From assembly GCA_964483805.1 (NCBI GenBank), contig CAZADH010000152.1, positions 1-13,995 of the forward strand: DNA of 13,995 nucleotides, read 5' to 3'. A program made the translations under genes and the position numbers. Below, one piece after another: positions 1-6,503 of the stretch (position 1 is its first letter; each line of letters opens with the position of its first letter). Source of the DNA: CAZADH01 sp964483805 (GTDB taxonomy: Bacteria > Muiribacteriota > Ozemobacteria > Ozemobacterales > Ozemobacteraceae). The notes below the pieces were generated by a model. The model did no database searches. It worked only from the letters and a program-made list of their open reading frames with translations, and was not told the DNA's origin.

Positions 1-2
1 CC

Positions 3-326
3 GGGCGGGCGGTGCGCGAGGTGTTCTTCACGCCGCTCGACCGCGATGCGAAGTATCGGGCGAAGGGGTTGATCGACACCGTTGTGTTTCGCACCGGCGA
101 TGGTCTGGCGTCGTTGCTGCTCGTTGGCGGAAACCTCGTGGCGCACAGTTCCGTGGGGCCGCACTGGTGGCCGGTGCTCCCGGCGTTGGCCGTGGTGCTG
201 TTGTGGTTGCTGGCGGCGCGGGCCCTGGCCGGTCGGTTCGGCGAGATCACCACCGCAGCGGCGTTGCACGGTGCCGGCGATCCTGATAACCTCGAAGCAG
301 GCGCGGCGGCGAGCCGGCGGTCGTGA
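3..326 (+). CDS. ATP:ADP antiporter (Npt/Tlc)-like membrane transporter, C-terminal fragment
   Basis: The gene is cut by the window edge; only the last 107 residues are visible, ending at TGA 324-326. The fragment opens with a stretch reading REVFFTPLDRDAKYRAKG, followed by IDTVVFRTGDGLASLL. This resembles the conserved loop (REVLFT...K.KAK..IDT.VYR.GD) that I associate with bacterial relatives of the ATP:ADP antiporter/Npt nucleotide transporters in the MFS superfamily. Two hydrophobic segments follow, about residues 37-52 and 57-80, and then a short Ala/Arg-rich tail. Relatives exchange nucleotides or related solutes across the inner membrane, but many free-living homologues have unknown substrates, so no substrate is assigned. 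The next gene starts 69 nt downstream on the same strand, so co-transcription is possible. A generic MFS permease is the alternative. Confidence 0.7.
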   Translation, partial: GRAVREVFFTPLDRDAKYRAKGLIDTVVFRTGDGLASLLLVGGNLVAHSSVGPHWWPVLPALAVVLLWLLAARALAGRFGEITTAAALHGAGDPDNLEAGAAASRRS

Positions 327-356
327 ACCCGGTCGGCGCGCGAGCGAAGGCAACGA

Positions 357-378
357 AATACATTGTATTGAAATTCAA
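357..378. promoter_or_regulatory. AT-rich double dyad upstream of the PfkB-type gene, candidate operator
   Basis: Two perfect inverted repeats overlap in the 69-nt gap. AATACA-T-TGTATT covers 357-369 and TTGAA-A-TTCAA covers 368-378. They sit just before the Shine-Dalgarno sequence (AAGGGGA, 382-388) in otherwise GC-rich DNA. A regulator binding here could block transcription or translation. I found no well-spaced -35/-10 pair, and no regulator is known, so the operator role is inference from symmetry and position. Confidence 0.35.
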
Positions 379-395
379 CGCAAGGGGAATACTCG

Positions 396-1310
396 ATGAG
401 CGTCAAGATGGTCGTGGTGGGTTCGGTGGCATACGATGCGGTGGCGACTCCGGCCGACAAGCGTGAACGCGCGTTGGGCGGTGCGGCCGTCTATTTTTCG
501 ACGGTGTCGAGTTTCTTCACCCAGGTCGGGTTGGTCGGCGTGGCCGGCACTGATTTCGCCCAGGCCGATATCGACTGGTTGAAGTCGCGCAAAGTCGACC
601 TCGACGGGTTCACCCAGGTCAACGGCAAGACCTTCTTCTGGTCGGGCTCGTACGGCCAGGATTTCGGTGACGCCACGACCCACGCCACCGAGCTGAACGT
701 GTTCGAATCGTTCGATCCGAAGTTGCCGCCGGCGTATGTCGATGTGCCGTATCTGTTCCTGGCCAACATCCACCCGGCCCTGCAACTGAAAGTGATCGAG
801 CAGGTCAAGAAGCCGAAACTGATCGCGCTCGACACGATGAACTTCTGGATCGGTGGTTTCCGCGAGGCGTTGCTGGCGGCGATCAAGAAGGTCGATGTGT
901 TGTTCGTGAACAAGCAGGAGGCGTTGCAGTTGGCGGGTGAGACCAAACTGGTGCCGGCCTATCGCAAGCTGTTGACGCTGGGGCCGAAGCGCCTGGTCGT
1001 GAAGCTGGGCGAGTTGGGGGCTTTGACGGTGACGTCGCAGGGGTCGTTCATGGTGCCGGCGTTCCCGCTCGACCATATCGTCGATCCGACCGGGGCCGGC
1101 GATTCGTTCGGCGCGGGTTTCATGGGTTGTGTGGCCGAGTCTGACGATGTCAGCGAAGCCGGGTTCCGCCGGGCGATGACCTACGGTTCGGCCACCGGCT
1201 CGATCACCTGCGAGAACTTCTCGATCGACTCCTACCGCAAGATCGACCGCAAGACGATCGACCAGCGGCAGCAGGCGATTGCCAACATGCTGCGTCTCGA
1301 CCCCAAGTGA
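396..1310 (+). CDS. PfkB-family carbohydrate/nucleoside kinase
   Basis: The product is a 304-residue cytosolic kinase of the ribokinase/PfkB family, which phosphorylates sugars or nucleosides with ATP. The N-terminal strand VVVGSVAYDAVA carries the substrate-contacting Asp (D14). It is followed by the GG pair of the ALGGAAVYF segment (G28-G29). The ATP-site signature DPTGAGDSF spans residues 230-238 and includes the anion hole GAG and the catalytic base D236, so the enzyme looks intact. Length is normal for the family. ATG 396 is supported by AAGGGG eight bases upstream. The stop overlaps the GTG of the next gene (GTGA), indicating translational coupling. The substrate cannot be read from the sequence; ribokinase, adenosine kinase-like and sugar-specific forms remain possible. 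Confidence 0.88.
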   Translation: MSVKMVVVGSVAYDAVATPADKRERALGGAAVYFSTVSSFFTQVGLVGVAGTDFAQADIDWLKSRKVDLDGFTQVNGKTFFWSGSYGQDFGDATTHATELNVFESFDPKLPPAYVDVPYLFLANIHPALQLKVIEQVKKPKLIALDTMNFWIGGFREALLAAIKKVDVLFVNKQEALQLAGETKLVPAYRKLLTLGPKRLVVKLGELGALTVTSQGSFMVPAFPLDHIVDPTGAGDSFGAGFMGCVAESDDVSEAGFRRAMTYGSATGSITCENFSIDSYRKIDRKTIDQRQQAIANMLRLDPK

Positions 1311-2404
1311 GCGGTTCGGCACGGCAGGTCGGTGGCCTCGCTCCGGCCCGGCGCGGCCTGTTCGGGGTGGTCCTCGTGCTCGTCGTGCTTGCGGTCATGC
1401 CGGCCTGGGCCCGCGAGATTCCGTTGGCACCGCAACAGCCGCCGGTGGGTCCGGGTGGGGCGTGGGTCGAGCATCGCGGCATTCGCCAGACCGAGGTCGG
1501 CGTCGGTGAAGACAAGTTCTTCCTGTTCGAACCGTTGCGACCCGAGCCGGGCATGACCCGCGTCATCGTCTTGCTGCATTCGGCGTTTTACGGCCATCCG
1601 TATTACTATTTGGGCTGGATCGAGCACCTGGTCCAGCGCGGCGATATCGTGATCTTCCCGTGTTACCAGGGCACCGGCGATCCGATGTCGCGTTGGCTCG
1701 ACAACGTGGCGCGGTCGCTGCTGCATGCATACAAAGTATTGAAGTCTCCGCACCACGTGGCCCCTGACCCCAGGCGGTTGGCGGTGTTCGGTCATGGATG
1801 CGGGGCCACGCTGGCGGCGAATCTGGCGGTGCTGGCGACGCCCTACGGTCTGCCGCAACCACGGGCATTGCTTCTGGCCAATCCGAGTCTGGGTGCAGGG
1901 TCGGCGAACGCCGGTCTGCCGTTGGCGCGCCACGATACGATCCCGTTGGGCACGGTGCTGGCCGTCGTCGTCGGCGAGGACGACCGCAAGGCCGAGTGGG
2001 AAACGGCGCGTGACCTTTATTACCGGGCGAGTTCACTGCGCAGCGACGACAAGGTGTTCATCACCCTGCGCACCGACAATCGGGGCAAGCCGGGTTTGAT
2101 GGCCGATCACCAGGCCCTCTGCTCGCCGATCCGGCGCGAGGGCGAACGCGACATCGACCGGCGGCGCTACGAGTACGTGCAGTTGCATCCGGACCGCTTC
2201 TTTGCCCGCATCCTGCGCGGGGCCGACCGCGACGCCCTCGAGTACTACGGTTATTGGAAGATCGCCGACGGTCTGCTCGACGCGGCGTTCGGTGACGGCA
2301 AGGCGCGGATTGCCGCACTGGGTGAAGGCGAATACCTGAGGTCGATCGGTCAGCACAGCGATGGTGTGCCGGCGACCCCGCTGTTGTCGAGCGAGCGGCC
2401 CTGA
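1307..2404 (+). CDS. secreted alpha/beta-hydrolase-fold protein with degenerate nucleophile elbow
   Basis: The product has 365 residues and starts at a GTG overlapping the preceding stop by four bases. A signal peptide is visible: arginines near residues 15-16, a hydrophobic core at about 18-31 and an AWA cleavage site near 35, so the protein is exported. The fold is suggested by the strand RVIVLLHSAFYGHPYYY, a GDIVIFPCYQG segment, and an elbow at residues 162-167 reading GHGCGA. The usual elbow is G-x-Ser-x-G-G; here the nucleophile position is Gly164, with Cys165 one step later. A candidate acid (GEDD, D225/D226) and a candidate His (ADHQAL, H268) remain. It may be a pseudoenzyme, a binding protein, or an enzyme with an altered nucleophile. 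It lies between a kinase and a membrane glycosyltransferase; no specific substrate is evident. Confidence 0.72.
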   Translation: MSGSARQVGGLAPARRGLFGVVLVLVVLAVMPAWAREIPLAPQQPPVGPGGAWVEHRGIRQTEVGVGEDKFFLFEPLRPEPGMTRVIVLLHSAFYGHPYYYLGWIEHLVQRGDIVIFPCYQGTGDPMSRWLDNVARSLLHAYKVLKSPHHVAPDPRRLAVFGHGCGATLAANLAVLATPYGLPQPRALLLANPSLGAGSANAGLPLARHDTIPLGTVLAVVVGEDDRKAEWETARDLYYRASSLRSDDKVFITLRTDNRGKPGLMADHQALCSPIRREGERDIDRRRYEYVQLHPDRFFARILRGADRDALEYYGYWKIADGLLDAAFGDGKARIAALGEGEYLRSIGQHSDGVPATPLLSSERP

Positions 2405-2421
2405 CTGCGAACGGCGACGCC

Positions 2422-3996
2422 GTGACCCCACGCCCGGCGTGCACGGGCCAGACCCGGGATGAAGCCGACCCGGCGCCGACCTGGGGTCAGAGTGGGGCGG
2501 CGCTGGGCATCATACTCATATTTACACTGTATGTTTACTGTTTTGCCGTCTTCGTGCATGTGGTCGGCGACTACGATCCGTCGAACGCCGAGATCGACGG
2601 GTATGTATCGCGCATCACTGATTTTCGTCTGGGGACCCTGCCGCGCGACCCGTACCGGCCTCTGCTCTATCCGGCGCTGGGTGCGCTGATCGCCGGGCGA
2701 CACGGCGACAGTTTCTCGGGTGGGCAGATGGTTTCGGTCGCGGGTGCAGCTTTGTCGCTGCTGTTGACGTGGTTGCTCGGGGTGCGCCTGGCCGGGCCTC
2801 GGGTGGCCCTCTTCGCCGTCATGGTCGTGGGGTTGAGCGTCGATTGGTTGATGGCGGCGGTGCGGGTGGCGTCCGACGGGCCGTTTCTCGCGCTGAACTT
2901 GCTGGCATTGTGGGCGGCGTGGCGCCTGGCCGAGCGGCCCGGGGTTCTGCGGGCCGGGGTGGCAGGGTTGTCCCTGGGAGCGGCCTGGTCGCTGCGGTAT
3001 CCGGCGGTGTTGGTGGTGTTGGTTTGGGCCGGGTTGGCCTGGCAGACCGAACGGTCGCGCCGGTGGTCCTGGTTGGTGGCCGTCCTGGCCGGCCTTCTCG
3101 CCGCGCTGCCGCAAATGGTGGCCAATGGCGTGGCCTGGGGGGACCCATTCTACAACGAGAACTACCGCAACCTCGCCCTGTTTCACTTTGGCAATGGCGA
3201 TTGGGACTACTTCATGACCGTCGAGCGCGCGACGTTCTGGGCCGCCTGTTGGCGGGAACCCTGGATGCTCGTGACCAACGCCGGGCGCAGTCTGGTCAAC
3301 CTGGCGGTTTCCACGGTGCCGGCGTTCTTTGGCGGAGGTTGGCCGGGAGCTCTGCTGGCCGGGTTTGCCGTCTGGGGCATCGGCCTGGGCCGGGGTCGCG
3401 CCACCGGGCCGGGACGGGTGGTCTGGCTGTTTGTTCCCGGCTACGCTGCTGCCATTGTATGCACATTTTATGTGTGGCCACGCATCCTTCTGCCGACGCT
3501 GCCGTTCTGGGCAATTGGGGCCGGACTGGCCTTGTCTGCAGTGGCAGCCCGTTTTGGTGGCCGGCGTGCGCCCGGGTTCGTCCTGCTCGCGGTGGTCGCC
3601 GTGCTCGCCTGGCGGGTAGGACCGGCGGTTACGGCCTTCGCCGATGCCCACCCACTGCCCGAATTGACCGCGGCCCGAGCGCTGCAGCAGGCGCGCGGCA
3701 AACGAATCGCCGTGGCCGGTACCGCCAATACCGTCGGTCGCCTGCTGAACTGCGATTACAGCGTGGTGCCGGCGGCCACCCGGGCCGAACTGGCCGCGCC
3801 GGACCCTTACTGGCAGCGGGTTTATGCGTGGCTGAACAGCGCGCGCCCGCGGTTCATTGTGGTCGGGTCGCGATCGCTTGGTCTGCGACCAGCCGCCTGG
3901 TGGCAGGGAACGTTGCCGGCCAGGTTGCGCGGTCTCGAGACCCATCTGCTGGCACCCGGGGTGCGTGTCTATCGCGTCGGGGCGCCGTGGTATTGA
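2422..3996 (+). CDS. GT-C-type integral membrane glycosyltransferase (ArnT/PMT-like)
   Basis: The product is 524 residues with about ten hydrophobic helices through roughly residue 400 and a soluble C-terminal domain of about 120 residues. This is the GT-C layout of ArnT, PMT and other enzymes that transfer sugars from polyprenyl-phosphate donors on the periplasmic side. TM1 (about 27-46) is followed by an acidic loop, DYDPSNAEIDGYVSR, where GT-C enzymes carry their catalytic acid. The motif YRPLLYPALGALIAG after it is typical, as is the aromatic loop around GDPFYNENYRNLALF. The start is GTG 2422, 17 nt after the previous stop; no good Shine-Dalgarno is visible, so an internal start is possible. 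It ends just before a strong stem-loop and is the last gene of the probable pfkB-hydrolase-GT operon. Donor and acceptor are unknown; an uncharacterised polytopic membrane protein is the fallback. Confidence 0.75.
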   Translation: MTPRPACTGQTRDEADPAPTWGQSGAALGIILIFTLYVYCFAVFVHVVGDYDPSNAEIDGYVSRITDFRLGTLPRDPYRPLLYPALGALIAGRHGDSFSGGQMVSVAGAALSLLLTWLLGVRLAGPRVALFAVMVVGLSVDWLMAAVRVASDGPFLALNLLALWAAWRLAERPGVLRAGVAGLSLGAAWSLRYPAVLVVLVWAGLAWQTERSRRWSWLVAVLAGLLAALPQMVANGVAWGDPFYNENYRNLALFHFGNGDWDYFMTVERATFWAACWREPWMLVTNAGRSLVNLAVSTVPAFFGGGWPGALLAGFAVWGIGLGRGRATGPGRVVWLFVPGYAAAIVCTFYVWPRILLPTLPFWAIGAGLALSAVAARFGGRRAPGFVLLAVVAVLAWRVGPAVTAFADAHPLPELTAARALQQARGKRIAVAGTANTVGRLLNCDYSVVPAATRAELAAPDPYWQRVYAWLNSARPRFIVVGSRSLGLRPAAWWQGTLPARLRGLETHLLAPGVRVYRVGAPWY

Positions 3997-4022
3997 CGTA
4001 ATAAATACAGTGCACGCACAAA

Positions 4023-4060
4023 CAACCACGCCGCGAACCGTGGGGTCCGCGGCGTGGTTG
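4023..4060 (-). terminator. Stem-loop terminator between convergent genes
   Basis: A perfect 13-bp inverted repeat has arms 4023-4035 (CAACCACGCCGCG) and 4048-4060, with a 12-nt loop. On the minus strand, downstream of ddl, the stem is followed by TTTGTG, a short imperfect T tract, so it fits best as the ddl terminator. On the plus strand it lies 27 nt past the glycosyltransferase stop but has no T run; it may still block read-through from both sides. Confidence 0.75.
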
Positions 4061-4074
4061 GCTGCTGGTGGCGG

Positions 4075-5184
4075 TCAGGTCAGGGCGGCGAGGGTTTCCT
4101 GACGGTCCTGCCACCGTTCGAGGGCGAGGTTGATCAGCCGGTCCATCAGTTCCGGATACGGGATGCCGGTCGCCTCCCACAGCTTCGGATACATGCTGAT
4201 CGAGGTGAAACCGGGAATCGTGTTGACTTCGTTGATGAAGATCTCGTCGGTGTTCTTGTCGACGAAGAAATCAACGCGGGCCATGCCGGCGCCGTCCATC
4301 GCTTTGAAGGCGCGCACCGCGTAATCGCGAATCCGGGCGATGCCGTCGTCGTCGAGTTTGGCCGGGATCAACAGTTCCGATTTGTTGTCGACATACTTGG
4401 CGTTGTAGTCGTAAAAGTCGTTGCAGGGGATGATTTCGCCGGGAATCGACGCGATCGGCTCATCGTTGCCCAGCACCGATACCTCGACCTCGCGGGCCGC
4501 GACGGCCTTCTCGACCATGACCTTACGGTCGTATTTGACCGCCGTCTCGATGGCCTTGATCAATGCGGCGCGGTCGACAGCCTTGGAGACGCCGACCGAC
4601 GAGCCACAGTTGACCGGTTTGACGAAACAGGGGTAGCCGAGCGTGGCCTCGACCTGTTGGCAGATGTCGACCGACTTTGAGCGCCAGGCGCTGCGCAGGA
4701 TCTCGACAAACGGCACGATCGGCAGGCCCGCATCGCGGAAGATTCGTTTGGCGGCGACTTTGTCCATGCCCACCGCGCTGCCGAGCACGCCGCAACCCAC
4801 ATAGGGCACATTGGCCAGTTCGAACAGACCCTGCAGGGTGCCGTCCTCGCCGTAGGTGCCGTGCACGATCGGAAAGTAGACGTCGACATTGACGCGGTCC
4901 ATTTGCTTGGCGCTGTCGAGCACGAGCAGACCCTTCATGGTGGGGTCGGCGGTCATGCCCGCGTTGGTCAATCGCTTGGCAGACTGGGTGTGGTCGGGCA
5001 GGTAGTTTTCGGGACCGGCGCCCACCAGCCACTGGCCTTTCTTGGTGATGCCGATCGGCACCGTCTCGTATTTGCCGTGATCGAGCGCCTTGATGATCGA
5101 CTGGGCCGAGATCAGCGAAACCTCGTGCTCACTCGACCGACCGCCAAACACCACGCCGACCCGGATCTTCTGCAAACCACTCAT
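4075..5184 (-). CDS. ddl: D-alanine--D-alanine ligase
   Basis: This cytosolic ATP-grasp enzyme joins two D-alanines for the peptidoglycan stem peptide. The 369-residue product shows the N-terminal GGRSSEHEVS (14-23, with E19 at the D-Ala-binding position), HGTYGEDGTLQG, the ATP-grasp lysine segment CFVKPVNCGSSVGVSK, the omega-loop FYDYNAKY and the metal-binding INEVNTIPGFTSISMYP. The Tyr-containing YDYNAKY is of the D-Ala-D-Ala type rather than the D-lactate (Van) type. I chose ATG 5184 because AGGAGG lies four bases upstream and the family N-terminus begins there; the open frame continues upstream to 5385 without family similarity. Neighbours are not cell-wall genes. A strong stem-loop follows the stop. 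Confidence 0.95.
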   Translation of the reverse strand: MSGLQKIRVGVVFGGRSSEHEVSLISAQSIIKALDHGKYETVPIGITKKGQWLVGAGPENYLPDHTQSAKRLTNAGMTADPTMKGLLVLDSAKQMDRVNVDVYFPIVHGTYGEDGTLQGLFELANVPYVGCGVLGSAVGMDKVAAKRIFRDAGLPIVPFVEILRSAWRSKSVDICQQVEATLGYPCFVKPVNCGSSVGVSKAVDRAALIKAIETAVKYDRKVMVEKAVAAREVEVSVLGNDEPIASIPGEIIPCNDFYDYNAKYVDNKSELLIPAKLDDDGIARIRDYAVRAFKAMDGAGMARVDFFVDKNTDEIFINEVNTIPGFTSISMYPKLWEATGIPYPELMDRLINLALERWQDRQETLAALT

Positions 5185-5365
5185 GCTGCCTCCTGGGGTG
5201 TCGTGACCGAGTTGCCGGTTAAAGACGGCTCTGTCGACACCGAATGTTAATCCAATTATCGGCAGGCGGGAAGGGGGCCGCGAAGAGGAATTTGTCGAGC
5301 GTTGCCGACCGCCAGGGTTGGCAGCGGATCGAGGAAAGGCAAATGTGTAAATATAAAGTACTCGT

Positions 5366-5394
5366 CCGTCGCGGCCTGGCCGCAACCGCGGCGG
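5366..5394 (-). terminator. Possible stem-loop after the TAXI gene
   Basis: Arms CCGTCGCGG (5366-5374) and CCGCGGCGG (5386-5394) pair with one mismatch around an 11-nt loop, just past the TAXI stop codon (read on the minus strand). An AT-rich tract, 5342-5360, follows after a few bases but is not a clean T run. It may end TAXI transcription and separate it from ddl. The 218-nt gap 5185-5402 otherwise holds only AT-rich patches (for example ATTATC at 5255-5260, GATAAT on the minus strand) that could be ddl promoter elements; I could not pair a -35 with them. Confidence 0.3.
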
Positions 5395-5402
5395 GCTCCG
5401 GG

Positions 5403-6392
5403 TTACTTGGCGGCGGCCTCGATTTCGGCGAGCGCCTTTTGACTGCCGGCCGCGACCGGAATCGACAATTGCCGGTGCAGCGACTGCGTCGAGAACTGGG
5501 CCAGACGCGGGTGCAAGGCACGAATCTCGCGGGCGCCGTTGAACAACGTTTTCGAGATGAGATAGACGTCATCGTCGGCCAGATCTTTGCGGGCGATCAG
5601 CAAGGCATTGATCTCGACGGCTTGCACCGGGTTGTTCTGGCCGTTGTAGGTGCTTGCCGGAATTTCGGATGGAAAGTAGAACGGGTATTTGTTGACCAGT
5701 TTCTGCGTGAGTTCGGGGCTCAGGCCGATGAACGAGATCGCCATCTGGCTGGCCAGGATCTTGATGCTGGTGGTGGGCAGCCCGGCGGTGTAGACGAAGG
5801 CATCGATCTGTTTCTGCTCGAGTGCCCGCGGCGCGTCGGCGGCGGGAATCTCGATCAGTTTCAGTTTGTCCCAGACTTCGACGAGCGAGAAGATCTGTTG
5901 TGAGTTCGTGTAGGTGCCGCTGTCTTTGCTGCCGACCGCGACCTTGCGGTTGGTGAGGTCGGTCAGGCTCTTGATGCTGTCGTCGGCGCGGGCGATGATC
6001 TGGACGACCTCCGGAAACAGCGTGGCGATGCCCACGAGTTTGTCGTGGCGGTTGCGCTCGAACATGCGTTCACCGTACACCGCGTAGTGGGCGATGTCGT
6101 TTTGCACCAGAGCCAGTTCGCACTTGCCTTCTTCGAGCAGTTTGATGTTCTGGATCGACCCGTCGGTTTCAATGACCTGGATCTCTTTGACCTCGGGGAA
6201 CTTCTCGGCGAGAAACTTCGAGAGCGCTTCGCCGACCGGGTAATAGGTGCCGCCTTTCGCCCCCGTGGCGATGGCCAGGCGCTTGGCCGAGAGCTTGCTG
6301 GGCCCGCCGCAACCGGCGAACCACAGCGGAGTGGCCAGAAGAACTGCCAAGAGTGCCAGCGGCACCCACCGACCTGCGAAACCATGCCTCAT
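5403..6392 (-). CDS. TAXI-family TRAP transporter solute-binding lipoprotein
   Basis: The product has 329 residues. An N-terminal export signal ends in the lipobox FAGC, with lipidated Cys28. The mature part carries the TAXI/NMT1-type ligand-binding start IATGAKGGTYYPVGEAL (about 41-57), followed by ELALVQNDIAHYA and a VAVGSKDSGTY segment, typical of the family. TAXI proteins capture organic acids such as glutamate or 2-oxoglutarate in the periplasm and hand them to a TRAP permease. ATG 6392 is preferred over 6398 because GAGGAG lies six bases before it and overlaps the upstream alternative. It has its own promoter facing away from the MFS gene. No TRAP membrane subunit lies within the window, so its permease is elsewhere or absent. 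The ligand is unknown. Confidence 0.92.
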   Translation of the reverse strand: MRHGFAGRWVPLALLAVLLATPLWFAGCGGPSKLSAKRLAIATGAKGGTYYPVGEALSKFLAEKFPEVKEIQVIETDGSIQNIKLLEEGKCELALVQNDIAHYAVYGERMFERNRHDKLVGIATLFPEVVQIIARADDSIKSLTDLTNRKVAVGSKDSGTYTNSQQIFSLVEVWDKLKLIEIPAADAPRALEQKQIDAFVYTAGLPTTSIKILASQMAISFIGLSPELTQKLVNKYPFYFPSEIPASTYNGQNNPVQAVEINALLIARKDLADDDVYLISKTLFNGAREIRALHPRLAQFSTQSLHRQLSIPVAAGSQKALAEIEAAAK

Positions 6393-6437
6393 GGCCATCT
6401 CCTCAGTGACGTTCTCGTCTTGCGCCCACCGTGTTCG

Positions 6438-6466
6438 AGCATAGCATGCGAAAGATTCTCAGGCAA
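6438..6466 (-). promoter_or_regulatory. Sigma-70-type promoter of the TAXI gene
   Basis: On the minus strand TTGCCT (6466-6461) is followed after exactly 17 nt by TATGCT (6443-6438). Transcription would start near 6431, giving a leader of about 40 nt that includes the GAGGAG ribosome site. This is a prediction from spacing and consensus only. Confidence 0.55.
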
Positions 6467-6487
6467 CGCGCGTACGCAGGAGTCATG

Positions 6488-6496
6488 TGGTATGAT
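6488..6496 (+). promoter_or_regulatory. Extended -10 promoter abutting the MFS start codon
   Basis: TGG-TATGAT (6488-6496) is an extended -10 box. The ATG at 6504 follows after seven bases, about where transcription would begin, so the MFS mRNA may be leaderless. No -35 match and no Shine-Dalgarno are visible, which is consistent with an extended -10 and leaderless translation. Confidence 0.45.
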
Positions 6497-6503
6497 CCGG
6501 GCC

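Noticed and set aside
375..1322. 315-codon minus-strand frame opposite the PfkB-type gene
   Set aside because: The PfkB signature on the plus strand is unmistakable; the antisense frame has no recognisable domain.
2350..4029. Long open frame (559 codons) on the minus strand opposite the glycosyltransferase
   Set aside because: It is Pro/Arg/Gln/His-rich with no domain, and mirrors a real membrane protein gene; typical antisense openness in GC-rich DNA.
5185..5385. N-terminal extension of ddl to an upstream start
   Set aside because: The family N-terminus and an AGGAGG site both mark ATG 5184; the extension has Ser/Arg-rich sequence without similarity.
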